From Woeseia sp. (lineage in GTDB: Bacteria > Pseudomonadota > Gammaproteobacteria > Steroidobacterales > UBA11654), in NCBI GenBank assembly GCA_019653755.1, contig BPCL01000001.1:124001-188000 (forward strand): a stretch of DNA of 64,000 nucleotides. The letters run 5' to 3'. Shown here piece after piece: positions 29,360 through 38,666 of this stretch (position 1 is its first letter; every line of letters starts with the position of its first letter). The notes under the pieces are model-generated. The model was not told the DNA's origin and searched no databases. It was given only the letters and a program-made list of their open reading frames with translations. Both the position numbers and the translations under genes were made by a program.

Positions 29360-30024
29360 TGAATATTTACTTAAAAATATTTGTGCGAGAAATCAAAGTC
29401 TCAATGAAACGTTGGTCTGATATTTTAACTGGGGTAATTATGTTTGTTCTGGTGGCACTTATTTTTCCTTTAACAGTCGGTTCTGATCAGATGTTTCTTA
29501 TCAAAATCATAGGTCCTGTAATGCTATTATCAGCTCTTCTTGCCTCCTTGATATCAATGCAGAACATTTTTAAACCTGACTTTCTCAATGGGTCGCTAGA
29601 ACAGCTTACTCTTAGTCATCACTCGCTTAATGGTTTGGTTTTGATGAAAATTCTAAGCTATTGGGCTACCTCATCACTGCCGTTGGTGGCGGTATCAGTT
29701 TTTATTGCTTCCACTTATTATGTGACTGGAACGAGTCTAATTGCCGTTGTAATCACAGTTTTATTGGCCTCAACCACTTTAGTTAATATTACCGCACTAG
29801 CTGCAGCCTTGACTCTAAGTGTTCGGTATCCAGGAGCATTGATGACATTAATTTTGTTTCCTTTATCATTGCCAATTCTGATTTTTGGATCAAAAGCTAT
29901 AGAGTATTCTATTGTTGGTATTGATTCTTCTGGACCATTCTATTTCCTTACAGGTATGATGTTGCTGAGCTTTAGCTTAGGCCCCATAGCGACTGCTTTT
30001 GCGATAAGGATTTCTCTTGATTAA
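29359..30024 (+). CDS. ccmB: Heme exporter membrane protein CcmB
   Basis: A 221-residue protein with six hydrophobic helices and the family's N-terminal VREIKVSMKRWSDILTG and central FKPDFLNGSLEQL. Partner of CcmA in the inner membrane. I use ATG 29359 rather than the in-frame TTG 29356, giving a TGATG overlap with ccmA. Confidence 0.92.
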   Translation: MNIYLKIFVREIKVSMKRWSDILTGVIMFVLVALIFPLTVGSDQMFLIKIIGPVMLLSALLASLISMQNIFKPDFLNGSLEQLTLSHHSLNGLVLMKILSYWATSSLPLVAVSVFIASTYYVTGTSLIAVVITVLLASTTLVNITALAAALTLSVRYPGALMTLILFPLSLPILIFGSKAIEYSIVGIDSSGPFYFLTGMMLLSFSLGPIATAFAIRISLD

Positions 30025-30039
30025 TTAGGGAATAGATGA

Positions 30040-30786
30040 ATGAATTTTAAAAGAATTTACAAATACGGTTCTCCACCAAATTATTTCAGATTATGTTTAA
30101 AGTATGAGAATTGGTTTACTGTTCCAGGTTTTCTGTTAATCATCATTGGTTGTTATGGTGGTTTGTTCTTAGCGCCTCCTGACTACCAGATGGGCGACGC
30201 ATTCCGGATAATATATTTTCATGTGCCTAGTGCGTATCTCTCAATGAGTGCTTATGCCTACATGGCGTTAGCAGCCTTAGTTGGAATTGTATGGCGATCC
30301 AATGTGGCTTTCTCAGTGGCTAAAAGTATTGCTCCCTTTGGTGCCTCGTTTACATTTCTTGCTTTGGTAACTGGAATGCTTTGGGGTAAACCTATGTGGG
30401 GAACTGCTTGGGTTTGGGATGCACGGTTAACCTCTGAATTTATTCTACTTTTGCTCTACCTTGGTTATATGCTTTTACACGCATCAATTAGAGAGCAAAA
30501 AAAAGCTGACCGAGCAGCTTCGGTTCTGGCAATTGTTGGCGTTATTAACTTGCCTATCATTCATTACTCTGTGGTTTGGTGGAATACTCTTCACCAGGCA
30601 TCGACAATTTCAAAATTAAGTTCCCCCTCTATTGCCGGCGAAATGCTATGGCCTCTCTTGGTCATGATTTTTGGTTACGGTTTCTTTTTTTGGGGCGTTA
30701 TCTGTAGAGCCGGTGCAACTGAATTATTGAAAAGAGAAAAAAGGTCTAACTGGGTTAAGGAATATGTTGAGGAGCATCAATCATGA
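30040..30786 (+). CDS. ccmC: Heme transfer protein CcmC
   Basis: A 248-residue inner-membrane protein with six helices, the heme-handling WWD-type motif WGTAWVWDARLTS and the conserved histidines in YFHVPSAYLSM and VVWWNTLHQ. CcmC attaches heme to CcmE in the periplasm. Last bases overlap ccmD (ATGA). Confidence 0.95.
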   Translation: MNFKRIYKYGSPPNYFRLCLKYENWFTVPGFLLIIIGCYGGLFLAPPDYQMGDAFRIIYFHVPSAYLSMSAYAYMALAALVGIVWRSNVAFSVAKSIAPFGASFTFLALVTGMLWGKPMWGTAWVWDARLTSEFILLLLYLGYMLLHASIREQKKADRAASVLAIVGVINLPIIHYSVVWWNTLHQASTISKLSSPSIAGEMLWPLLVMIFGYGFFFWGVICRAGATELLKREKRSNWVKEYVEEHQS

Positions 30787-30926
30787 TCGAAGCTTTATCT
30801 ATGGGTGAATACAGCTTTTTTGTCTGGTCTTCTTTTCTTATTTCAATGTTTGTTCTATTGATAAATTACTTATGTGTTCATAGAGAATTTATTTCAGAGC
30901 TAAATAAAGTAAAATTAAATAAATAA
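30783..30926 (+). CDS. ccmD: Heme exporter protein CcmD (too short for the ORF track)
   Basis: A 47-residue protein read directly from the DNA: MIEALSMGEYSFFVWSSF, one membrane helix, then a charged tail (VHREFISELNKVKLNK). Length, single helix, the GEYSFFVW motif and the place between ccmC and ccmE identify CcmD, which helps release holo-CcmE. ATG overlaps the ccmC stop (ATGA). Confidence 0.9.
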   Translation: MIEALSMGEYSFFVWSSFLISMFVLLINYLCVHREFISELNKVKLNK

Positions 30927-30945
30927 GATAATTTTAAAGAGATAA

Positions 30946-31367
30946 ATGCTTCCAAGACATCGCAGATTTTTGGGTATATGTTTGGTTCTGCTGACCGTAG
31001 GCCTGGCTTCTTTTTTTATTTTAAAATCTTTCCAAGATAACCTCTTATATTATCTAACCCCATCCGAAGTGATTGCTGGCAAAGCTCCAGAGGATCGAGA
31101 ATTCAGAATAGGGGGTTTGGTGGTCACTGGAAGTTTTTTTAGGCAGACAGGAAGTTTAACTTCTCAATTTGTCTTAACTGACGGTCAGCTTCTATAGAAG
31201 TCAGCTACAAGGGTATCCTTCCTGACTTATTTCGAGAAGGGCAGGGAATTATTGCTAGAGGGAAATTTAATAGCGCTAATCTCTTTATAGCTTCTGAAGT
31301 GTTGGCAAAACATGATGAAAACTATATGCCACCTGAGATACATGCAATGGAGACATCCTTGGAATAA
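30946..31367 (+). CDS. ccmE: Heme chaperone CcmE, frameshifted
   Basis: About 140 residues. One N-terminal membrane anchor ([18 protein letters not shown]), OB-fold strands with [11 protein letters not shown], then, in the other frame after about 31190, [19 protein letters not shown] and the heme-binding [12 protein letters not shown], whose histidine forms the covalent heme bond. The ORF track stops at 31197 because of a small indel near GGTCAGCTTC. The corrected end is TAA at 31365-31367, 1 bp before the ccmF ATG. Confidence 0.88.
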
Positions 31368-31368
31368 T

Positions 31369-33276
31369 ATGATTCCTGAGATCGGACAACTCTTAATGAT
31401 TACAGCACTTGCAGCGGCTTTGTTGCAGTTTTTAATTGGCCTAAAATTATTTACAGTTGATCAATCTCTTAGAATGATTTTGATTAAGCGTTTTACGCTT
31501 ATCCAATGCCTTTCTATTTTTCTCGCTATCTGTTGTTTGGGTTACAGCTTTCTCAATGATGATTTTTCAGTGCTTTATATAGCATTGAATTCAAACACCA
31601 ATCTGCCTGTACCGTATAAAATTGCTGCAATATGGGGAGCTCATGAAGGCTCATTATTATTATGGATGTTTCTCTTATCATTTTGGGGCGTGACGCTAGC
31701 TTTTTCGAAAAAATTCAACGATCAAGATAAAATGCTAAAAATTTATTCCCTATCAATATTAGGGTTAGTTAGTTTAAGTTTTATACTCTTTATTATTTAT
31801 ACTTCCAATCCCTTCGAGAGAATATTTCCGATGCCTGATCAAGGCCGAGGGCTCAACCCATTACTTCAAGACCCTGCTTTGGCCATACATCCTCCTATAC
31901 TCTATGCTGGTTATGTTGGTCTAGCTATTCCCTTCGCGCTGGCTTTAGCTTCTCTATTGACGCCTCATTCATCATCTTGGGCAGGTATCGCAAGAATATG
32001 GACCATCAATTCATGGTTGTTTCTCACTGGGGGTATCGCCCTTGGGAGTTGGTGGGCTTATTATGAGCTAGGATGGGGTGGTTGGTGGTTCTGGGACCCT
32101 GTGGAGAACGCCTCATTAATGCCTTGGTTGGTGGCTACTGCCTTAGTTCATTCGTTAATTGTCACTGAAAAAAAAGGGTTGTTTAATAGTTTCTCCACGC
32201 TGTTGGCAATCATCGCCTTTTCCTTAAGCCTTTTGGGAACCTTCCTGGTTAGATCTGGCGTTCTCATCTCAGTCCATTCCTTCGCATCTGATCCTGAAAG
32301 GGGATTGTTTATTTTAATGTTAATTGGCTTATTTACCGGCGGGGCCTTAATGCTTTTTGCCCTAAAGCAAAAACGCTCAGCACCATTAAAGCTTGAGCTT
32401 TTATCAAGAGAGTCACTGTTGCTTTTAAATAACGTTTTTCTATGCTCGGCTGCCGGTTTAGTTATGATTGGAACACTATACCCACTGGTTCTCGAGTTGG
32501 TTAACTCTGAAAAGATCTCAGTAGGCCCACCTTATTTTAATTTTGTTATTTTATTCCCCTGTATCCCGTTGTTAATTTTTGTTGGTCTTGCCATGTTCTC
32601 TGCCTGGAATGGAAAAGGGAGTAAGCTCTTATTAAGATCATCCAGAGTTGCTCTCCTATCAATTCTGATTGGATTAGTTGTTTCATTGCTAATTCTTAGT
32701 TACGACACACCACTGACCACCATTGGATTAATACTTGCAGTTTGGACAATTATCACTGGCTGTCTACCTCTAATCAGATCTAGAACTAGCAGTTTGGTAA
32801 AAAATTTACCGATGGCGTTGGCCCATATTGGATTGGGAATTATGGTGCTTGGCATCACTGTAACTAGTTCATACGGAATTACATTTGATGACACCCTAGG
32901 GTTTGGTCAATCCAAAACGGTGGGTGAGTATGAGTTTAAATTAATCACCATTAATGATCGAACTGGTCCTAATTACACGGCTAAAGTTGCGATGGTAGAG
33001 ATTTATTCAGAAAATCAAAAAATTGGCACTGTGTTTCCAGAAAAAAGAGTCTATGACACCACATCCCCTTCGATGACGGAAGCAGGGATAGAGGCCAATT
33101 TATTTAGAGACCTGTTTGTTGCGCTCGGTGAGGATTTAGGGGGCGATATATGGAGCATGCATCTGCAATACAAACCTCTTCTTAGATTAATTTGGCTTGG
33201 TCCTTTCATAATGATTTTAGGAGGTCTAGTTAGATTGTTTCTTTTAAAACCTTTATCTGAGACGGCGAACTCGTGA
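31369..33276 (+). CDS. ccmF: Cytochrome c heme lyase subunit CcmF
   Basis: About 635 residues with some 14 membrane helices. I start at MIPEIGQLLM, the family's normal N-terminus; the track's extra 19 codons are the ccmE tail in another frame. The WWD motif GGWWFWDPVENASLMPWL and conserved histidines (AAIWGAHEGSLLLW, PPILYAGYVG) are present. It ligates heme to apocytochrome with CcmH/CcmI. The stop overlaps the GTG start of ccmG. Confidence 0.95.
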   Translation: MIPEIGQLLMITALAAALLQFLIGLKLFTVDQSLRMILIKRFTLIQCLSIFLAICCLGYSFLNDDFSVLYIALNSNTNLPVPYKIAAIWGAHEGSLLLWMFLLSFWGVTLAFSKKFNDQDKMLKIYSLSILGLVSLSFILFIIYTSNPFERIFPMPDQGRGLNPLLQDPALAIHPPILYAGYVGLAIPFALALASLLTPHSSSWAGIARIWTINSWLFLTGGIALGSWWAYYELGWGGWWFWDPVENASLMPWLVATALVHSLIVTEKKGLFNSFSTLLAIIAFSLSLLGTFLVRSGVLISVHSFASDPERGLFILMLIGLFTGGALMLFALKQKRSAPLKLELLSRESLLLLNNVFLCSAAGLVMIGTLYPLVLELVNSEKISVGPPYFNFVILFPCIPLLIFVGLAMFSAWNGKGSKLLLRSSRVALLSILIGLVVSLLILSYDTPLTTIGLILAVWTIITGCLPLIRSRTSSLVKNLPMALAHIGLGIMVLGITVTSSYGITFDDTLGFGQSKTVGEYEFKLITINDRTGPNYTAKVAMVEIYSENQKIGTVFPEKRVYDTTSPSMTEAGIEANLFRDLFVALGEDLGGDIWSMHLQYKPLLRLIWLGPFIMILGGLVRLFLLKPLSETANS

Positions 33277-33797
33277 AGCGATTACTACCTATAGCAATTT
33301 TTCTGGGACTATTCATCCTTTTAGCTAGAAGTCTTTTTGTTCCTCAAATGGATCTCCCATCACCATTAATAGGGAAGCAAATACCTAGTTTTTCTCTTAA
33401 CGAATTAGGTAAATCTAGCACCGTTACCCATCAAGATTTATTAGGTGATATTGCTCTGATAAACATCTGGGCCACATGGTGTGTTGGATGTGAAATTGAA
33501 CACGATTTTCTCGTCGAGCTTAGCCTTGATCAGGATCTAGATATACCAATCATAGGTATCAACTGGAAGGACCGAGATGATTTGGCTACCCGTTGGCTTA
33601 TTCAAAAAGGCAATCCTTATTCCAAGATACTCTCTGATCCAATAGGTAATACAGCTATTGATTTTGGAGTCTATGGTGCACCGGAAACATTTTTAATTGA
33701 TGATCAAGGAATCATTCATTACAAACACATTGGACCGATGGATCGTCAAAATTTTGAACAAGATATTCTGCCAAGAATAGTGGCATTAAGAAAATGA
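33273..33797 (+). CDS. ccmG: Thiol:disulfide interchange protein CcmG (DsbE)
   Basis: A 174-residue membrane-anchored thioredoxin-fold protein. N-terminal helix (PIAIFLGLFILLARS), then the redox site WATWCVGCEIEH and the cis-proline loop YGAPETFLID. It keeps the apocytochrome CXXCH cysteines reduced. GTG start, coupled to ccmF by GTGA. Confidence 0.93.
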   Translation: MKRLLPIAIFLGLFILLARSLFVPQMDLPSPLIGKQIPSFSLNELGKSSTVTHQDLLGDIALINIWATWCVGCEIEHDFLVELSLDQDLDIPIIGINWKDRDDLATRWLIQKGNPYSKILSDPIGNTAIDFGVYGAPETFLIDDQGIIHYKHIGPMDRQNFEQDILPRIVALRK

Positions 33798-33810
33798 AGA
33801 AATTGCTCTA

Positions 33811-34164
33811 ATGTTTTTACTGTTGCCTTTTCAGGTTGTTCCAGATGACCTGAATACAAACCTGACAGCAACTCAGCAGGAGTTATATCAGGGGATTATC
33901 CAGGAAGTCAGATGCTTGGTTTGTCAGAATCAGTCCATTGCAGAATCCAACGCTGAATTAGCCAAAGACTTGAGAGAGGAGATTTTTCAGCAAGTGGAGC
34001 AAGGGAGGAATGAAGCACAGGTAAAGAGCTATTTACAGGAACGCTATGGTGATTTTGTCCTCTATGAGCCAAGCTTCAAGCAAAGCACTTATTTTTTATG
34101 GTTATCACCTATCCTAATACTTATCCTGATATTGGGTTGGCTAAGAAAGATAGGCGTATTCTAA
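33811..34164 (+). CDS. ccmH: Cytochrome c maturation protein CcmH (N-type)
   Basis: A 117-residue protein with the CcmH/CycL redox motif VRCLVCQNQSIAESNAELAKDLR, the helical YLQERYGDFVLYEP and one C-terminal membrane helix (FLWLSPILILILILGW). The N-terminal hydrophobic stretch is short (MFLLLPFQVV), so the true start might be a rarer upstream codon or the 5' end may contain an indel. Confidence 0.9.
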   Translation: MFLLLPFQVVPDDLNTNLTATQQELYQGIIQEVRCLVCQNQSIAESNAELAKDLREEIFQQVEQGRNEAQVKSYLQERYGDFVLYEPSFKQSTYFLWLSPILILILILGWLRKIGVF

Positions 34165-34167
34165 ATT

Positions 34168-34791
34168 ATGACTATTGAGGTTTATTTATTTATCGCTCTA
34201 GGAGTTCTAGTCATCACCTGGAGCCTTGCCTCTTTGTTCAAGAAATCACCAGATCAAACTAAGACCATACTAATACTAATTTGTTCTATTGCATTAGTCT
34301 CAGTTTTTTATCTACTGACTTACCAGAGTGTCTCAAATTACCAAGAGGCTAAGAACGAAGAAGAGAGTCAAAGAGATAAAGTACTTGAGGCTCTAGTGCA
34401 ATATGTCGAGGCTAACCCTAGTGATGCCCAAGCAGTAAAAGTAATTGCAGAATATAACTTGGAACTTGGTAATTATGATGGGGCCTATAAGTACTATCAG
34501 CAAGCCTATCTAGCCAATGCTTCAAATGATATTTCAATCATCATAGGACTAATCGAATCGACACTTCTGAGTCGACCCGAAGTATTGATCTACGATTTAA
34601 ATGACTTGGTTAACCAAGCGTTGGCAATTGATCCAGTAGATCAACGAGCACTGTGGTTTGGAGGCCTGATTGCTAGAGCCAATGGTGATCAAGCATTAGC
34701 ACGAACGAGATGGCTGAAGTTATTGGAAGACTCCCAGCTATCCGTTGACATGAGACAGGCAATTAATGAACAATTGAGCTTAATTAATTAA
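34168..34791 (+). CDS. ccmI: CcmI/CycH-like TPR protein
   Basis: A 207-residue protein with two N-terminal membrane helices and TPR-like helical repeats (AQAVKVIAEYNLELGNYDGAYKYY, DPVDQRALWFGGLIARANGD). This is the CcmI/CycH layout (the C-terminal part of Escherichia coli CcmH), which delivers apocytochrome to the heme lyase. It is shorter than the usual 300-400 residues, lacking the periplasmic C-terminal domain. It starts 3 bp after ccmH. Confidence 0.85.
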   Translation: MTIEVYLFIALGVLVITWSLASLFKKSPDQTKTILILICSIALVSVFYLLTYQSVSNYQEAKNEEESQRDKVLEALVQYVEANPSDAQAVKVIAEYNLELGNYDGAYKYYQQAYLANASNDISIIIGLIESTLLSRPEVLIYDLNDLVNQALAIDPVDQRALWFGGLIARANGDQALARTRWLKLLEDSQLSVDMRQAINEQLSLIN

Positions 34792-34809
34792 CATCTATGT
34801 TGGAAAAAA

Positions 34810-35151
34810 ATGATAAATGAGAAAGTTTTAAAATATTATCAAAATCTACATCAATCTAGATTGAATCTGATTCTCCACATTATCGGTTCAGTCCTTTTTA
34901 TCTCCGCCAACATTTTTCTCTTATACTCCTTGTTTACTGTTGATCTTTATAATCTTGCGTTGTCATTTGCAGTTATTTCATTAAGCATTATTCTTCAAGC
35001 TATAGGACATCAGTTTGAACCCGAGCAATTCGAAGGTTTCAAAGGTCCTGTGGACTTCGTTAGAACTTTTTATTTGGAGTTAATAATTGTATTTCCTATT
35101 TTTTTATTCTCTCCGTTTTTTAAGGAGAATTGGAATAAGGGAATCAGCTAA
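34810..35151 (+). CDS. Mpo1-like (DUF962) membrane protein
   Basis: A 113-residue protein with several hydrophobic helices and the pattern YYQNLHQSRLNLILHIIG plus QAIGHQFEPEQFEGFKGP, which fits the Mpo1/YGL010w-like (DUF962) family. The yeast member is an iron-dependent dioxygenase of fatty-acid alpha-oxidation. The histidines that would bind iron are present (LHQSRLN, LHIIG, IGHQFE). Joined to the end of the ccm operon, 18 bp after ccmI. Confidence 0.7.
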   Translation: MINEKVLKYYQNLHQSRLNLILHIIGSVLFISANIFLLYSLFTVDLYNLALSFAVISLSIILQAIGHQFEPEQFEGFKGPVDFVRTFYLELIIVFPIFLFSPFFKENWNKGIS

Positions 35152-35152
35152 G

Positions 35153-35542
35153 ATGAAATCTATACTTATCACTTTAGCTTCGGTATTTCTGGGGCAAGTA
35201 ATCTATGCTGCTGAACTTTGGAGTGTTAATGAGTTAAAAGCCATTATTGATATATCATCAGAAGAGATCGTTCTTCTTGATGTAAGATCAAAGGAAGAAT
35301 TTGAATCTGGAAGTATAAAGGATTCAATTAATATACCTCATGAGGATTTACTTTCGGATATTGCTCTCGTCTCTCAATATAAGACAAAGAAAGTGGTTGT
35401 CTATTGCAGAAGTGGCAGGAGAGCAGAACTAGTGATTAATGAACTAGAGAAGAATGGCTTTCTTGATATTATTGATATAGACGGCGACATAATGGCGTGG
35501 TCTCAATCAAATTATCCGTTAGAGATAGAGGAGGGGAGATAA
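35153..35542 (+). CDS. Secreted rhodanese-domain protein
   Basis: I start at MKSILITLASVF (1 bp after the previous stop), which gives a clean signal peptide ending near YAAE and a 129-residue protein; the track start lies inside the previous gene. One rhodanese domain with VLLDVRSKEEFESGSI and the active-site loop YCRSGRRAELV, whose cysteine would carry the persulfide. Likely periplasmic sulfur transfer or thiol chemistry. Confidence 0.85.
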   Translation: MKSILITLASVFLGQVIYAAELWSVNELKAIIDISSEEIVLLDVRSKEEFESGSIKDSINIPHEDLLSDIALVSQYKTKKVVVYCRSGRRAELVINELEKNGFLDIIDIDGDIMAWSQSNYPLEIEEGR

Positions 35543-35543
35543 G

Positions 35544-36140
35544 GTGAATAAATATTCTGGTGATTTCACCGCTACATTAGTATCTGTAAATATTGGTAAA
35601 ACGGTAGAATTTATTAAGGACTCTATCAGCAGTGCTCAAGCTGAATTGGATGGTTTTGAGGGAGATAAGCATCGGAGTTATATGCGAGGTGCTTACGAAG
35701 GAGAATCTTATCCAGTTGGCACCGTAAGGAGGAATGACCGACAATGGTCAGCCGTTTCTGTTGAGGAGCTCGCTGAGATTACAGAGTCTATGAGCCTGCA
35801 GGAACCCTTAACACCTCAAGAGCTAGGAGCTAATCTTTGCTTTGGAGGAGCTCCTAATTTGTCTCAATTACCTAAAGGCACAAAGCTCTTATTCCCTTCA
35901 GGTGCAGCCTTGATAGTCGAAGAATACAATCCTCCTTGTCATGACATGTCTGAACAAATAGCTAAAACCCATATCACCTCATCGGGCGAAGCTCCTGGAA
36001 AACTTGATTTTCTTAAAGCTGCAAAAAAATTAAGAGGTCTAGTAGGGGTGATTGATGTGGCTGGATCAATTCATGAAGGCGATGAAGTTCAAATTAAAGT
36101 CTACGATGCTGAGCGTATGAAGACTTTTCTTGAGAAGTAA
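35544..36140 (+). CDS. MOSC-domain protein
   Basis: A 198-residue MOSC protein. GFEGDKHRS, the ELGANLCFGGAPNLSQLPKGTKL block and the cysteine in EEYNPPCHDMS match the family, which handles molybdenum-cofactor sulfur. GTG start 1 bp after the rhodanese stop, so the two are coupled. Both could act in sulfur transfer; the target enzyme is not in the window. Confidence 0.82.
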   Translation: MNKYSGDFTATLVSVNIGKTVEFIKDSISSAQAELDGFEGDKHRSYMRGAYEGESYPVGTVRRNDRQWSAVSVEELAEITESMSLQEPLTPQELGANLCFGGAPNLSQLPKGTKLLFPSGAALIVEEYNPPCHDMSEQIAKTHITSSGEAPGKLDFLKAAKKLRGLVGVIDVAGSIHEGDEVQIKVYDAERMKTFLEK

Positions 36141-36211
36141 TAAAAGTCTAAATTCAATTAGTTTTGTCTTTGAAAAGAGTTGGTAGGAATTTAACCAAGT
36201 GATTCATTTCT

Positions 36212-36910
36212 TCAGGGACAATGAATCAATAAGTTTCTAGCTAAGTCATCTGTTATTAAAATATTTTTTGCTAAACGACTCTCAAGTAAGGGTTTGATGA
36301 GCGAGGTTAAGATACTGTTCGTGTGAGTTGGGTTCATACCCAACCAAAAGCTGCTCTGCATTCTAGAACCCTCTGCGTTTCGACTTACCAAATGGGTAAT
36401 GCTAGCCACAGAGATATTGTTACTCATATCTCTGACATGAGCACAAATTGCTGTTTCTTTCTCATCGTTTAAGTCTGAAAAGCCAAATTGTTTAGGTTCA
36501 ACAAAACTAATACACAGATCGTTTAATTCATTACCAATGTACTCACTTACATAAGAGTCCATATTTAAGTATTTTTCTTTATCGGTTTCAAAGTGAGAAT
36601 TATCTTCTTTAAGTGATGCAGAGATATGAGCTTTAGGGTGCCATAACTGATATCGCTCAGATTCATTTAAATGCCAACCGAACCACCAATCAATCATCCT
36701 TGGCGTCACTTCAGGCATTTCAGTGATGCAAGTAACCAGCATTTCTTTATTCTGATTTCTGTATATTCCAACGGAAAACGGTTCTTTTTGGTGTAAATGA
36801 GCAGCGTCTTTGAACCCTAAGAATTCACAATTCTTGATATCATTTTTTATGGACTCTCTTATGCTCTGAGGCAATTCGCCCATGGGGATTTTATAGTTAG
36901 CTAGACTCAT
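36212..36910 (-). CDS. PhlG/DAPG-hydrolase-like protein
   Basis: A 232-residue protein. The block MIDWWFGWHLNESERYQLWHPKAH matches the diacetylphloroglucinol hydrolase (PhlG) family, metal enzymes that cleave a C-C bond to remove an acetyl group from aromatic polyketides; later FVEPKQFGF and LVSRNAEGSRMQSSFWLG also fit. The histidines of WWFGWH and WHPKAH are candidates for the zinc ligands. The real substrate is unknown. The start overlaps the AKR stop by 14 bp, so they are coupled. Confidence 0.75.
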   Translation of the reverse strand: MSLANYKIPMGELPQSIRESIKNDIKNCEFLGFKDAAHLHQKEPFSVGIYRNQNKEMLVTCITEMPEVTPRMIDWWFGWHLNESERYQLWHPKAHISASLKEDNSHFETDKEKYLNMDSYVSEYIGNELNDLCISFVEPKQFGFSDLNDEKETAICAHVRDMSNNISVASITHLVSRNAEGSRMQSSFWLGMNPTHTNSILTSLIKPLLESRLAKNILITDDLARNLLIHCP

Positions 36911-37856
36911 CCCCTAGAACAAGACTATCGATCGTTTGAATTTCTTCCTCTGATATATCCCATGAAATAGCTTCTATATTTTGGACCATTTGTTCAGGGC
37001 TTGTGGCTCCCACTAGGACCGAGGCAACTTGACTCCGGTTGGCTACCCATGCGAGCGACATCTCAAGGAGATTACGCCCAATCTCAGACCCGAAACCATT
37101 TAATTTATCGATAATGTCGAATTTTTCTTCAGAGGTGAATGCTCCTTTCCACAAGGCTAATCGACTGCCTTTAGGCGCCTCTTTTTCTCTGGTAACTTTC
37201 CCAGTCAATAAGCCGCTTTCTAAAGGAAAGTAGGGCAGTAGACTCACATCATGCTTGGCGCATACTGGTAATATTTCTTTTTCTATATCTCTGGTTAAAA
37301 CGCTGTATCTAGTTTGCAGAGATACAAATTGATTTAATTCATTGGTTAATGATGTCCAGCCTGATTCTGAAATTTGCCATGATGCAAAATTTGAAGCTCC
37401 TATGTGTCTGACTTTACCTGAAGAGATGAGCTCTTCCAATGCTCTTAGAGTTTCATCAATTGGAGTTTCTGCATCTGGGAAGTGCATTTGATACAAATCA
37501 ATATAATCTGTGTCTAATCGCTCAAGACTTTCTTCAACAGCTCCCATAATGTATTTTTTGGTGCCACCACCTTTTATAGAACTTCTACCCGTTGCAGGAT
37601 CAGTCCCGAATTTCGTGGCAATGATTACTTTGTCCCTAATGCCTTTTATAGCTTTGCCCGTGATTGTTTCTGAATTGCCTCTCATCCCCCCATAAGTTGG
37701 GGCTGTATCGATACAGTTCACTCCATTATCAACTGCTGCTTTTATTGTCTCTATGCTCTTTTCTTCATCGCAAAAGAATCCAAAATTAAGTGCCCCCAAG
37801 GTAATTATTGGGAGTTCAAGATCAGAGTTACCAAGTTTTCTGAATTTCATGTTCAA
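36897..37856 (-). CDS. Aldo/keto reductase
   Basis: A 319-residue NADPH-dependent reductase with the TIM-barrel AKR signature: CIDTAPTYG (catalytic Asp, Tyr), IIATKFG (Lys), LYQMHFPD (His), RHIGASNFA and the cofactor loop VLVGATSPEQM. It resembles the general bacterial AKR group rather than a named specificity. MKFRKLG at 37850 is an equally likely start. Upstream partner of the PhlG-like gene. Confidence 0.9.
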   Translation of the reverse strand: MNMKFRKLGNSDLELPIITLGALNFGFFCDEEKSIETIKAAVDNGVNCIDTAPTYGGMRGNSETITGKAIKGIRDKVIIATKFGTDPATGRSSIKGGGTKKYIMGAVEESLERLDTDYIDLYQMHFPDAETPIDETLRALEELISSGKVRHIGASNFASWQISESGWTSLTNELNQFVSLQTRYSVLTRDIEKEILPVCAKHDVSLLPYFPLESGLLTGKVTREKEAPKGSRLALWKGAFTSEEKFDIIDKLNGFGSEIGRNLLEMSLAWVANRSQVASVLVGATSPEQMVQNIEAISWDISEEEIQTIDSLVLGDESS

Positions 37857-37871
37857 TCCTTTATATCTAAT

Positions 37872-38664
37872 TTACCATGGCATTGGTGTTCCATCGCAGT
37901 TTACAAACAATGGCTTTGTTTCAATCGTAAGTTCTTCTATATAACTCATCATCTTGGTCACTGATTCATAAGTTGTAATCATCGGTATCTTACCTTCTTG
38001 AATCATCCGAATTAAGGTCTCTGGGACCATCTTTGTCAATTCTTCAGGTATAGGATCCTCAGGTTTTAAATCCAGGAAGCCACGTGTGTCTACCAGTCCA
38101 GGATTAATTAATGAGACCATAATATTTTCACTCATTAATTCATGGTAGAGATTATGCACCGCTAAATGGAGCGCGGCTTTACTTGATCGATAAGAGTATA
38201 GCGTTACTGGTGGAGTGATCTGTGCAATAGAGCCAGCAGCACTGCCTAGGAAAATTATTTTTTTGGTGTCACTGGATCGAACGTTGTCAATGAGTCTTTC
38301 GGTAATTCTAATAGGACCAATAGCATTAACTTCAAAACTTCTAGTAAACATTTCATAATCAATGGCACCAAATTTTTGAGGGTCAGGCGGACCTAAGTAG
38401 GCCGCATTATTTATCAGAATATCAATCGGTTGATTATTCAGCTCTGCCGATAAATTATTAATACTTTCTTCTTGAGTAATGTCTGCAGCAATGATGCTTT
38501 TTATTACTATTTGTTTCTGCAAGCTCATTGAGATCATCGGCTTTGGATGGATTTCTGCATGTGGCAATCACATTACAATCGTTCTGACTGTATTGTTTAA
38601 CAAACTCTAGACCAATACCTCTATTAGACCCTGTGATTAAAACTGTACTCATATCTTGGCTCAT
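37872..38664 (-). CDS. Short-chain dehydrogenase/reductase, frameshifted
   Basis: Joined from 38458-38664 and 37872-38567, about 263 residues. NAD(P) motif ITGSNRGIG, NNAA, and catalytic YSYRSSK with the upstream serine in FLGSAAGS; all SDR hallmarks are present. The frame changes in the A/T runs around 38500. The start is 2 bp past the Rieske stop; MSTVLITG (38652) is an alternative start. Substrate unknown. Confidence 0.85.
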
Positions 38665-38666
38665 AG

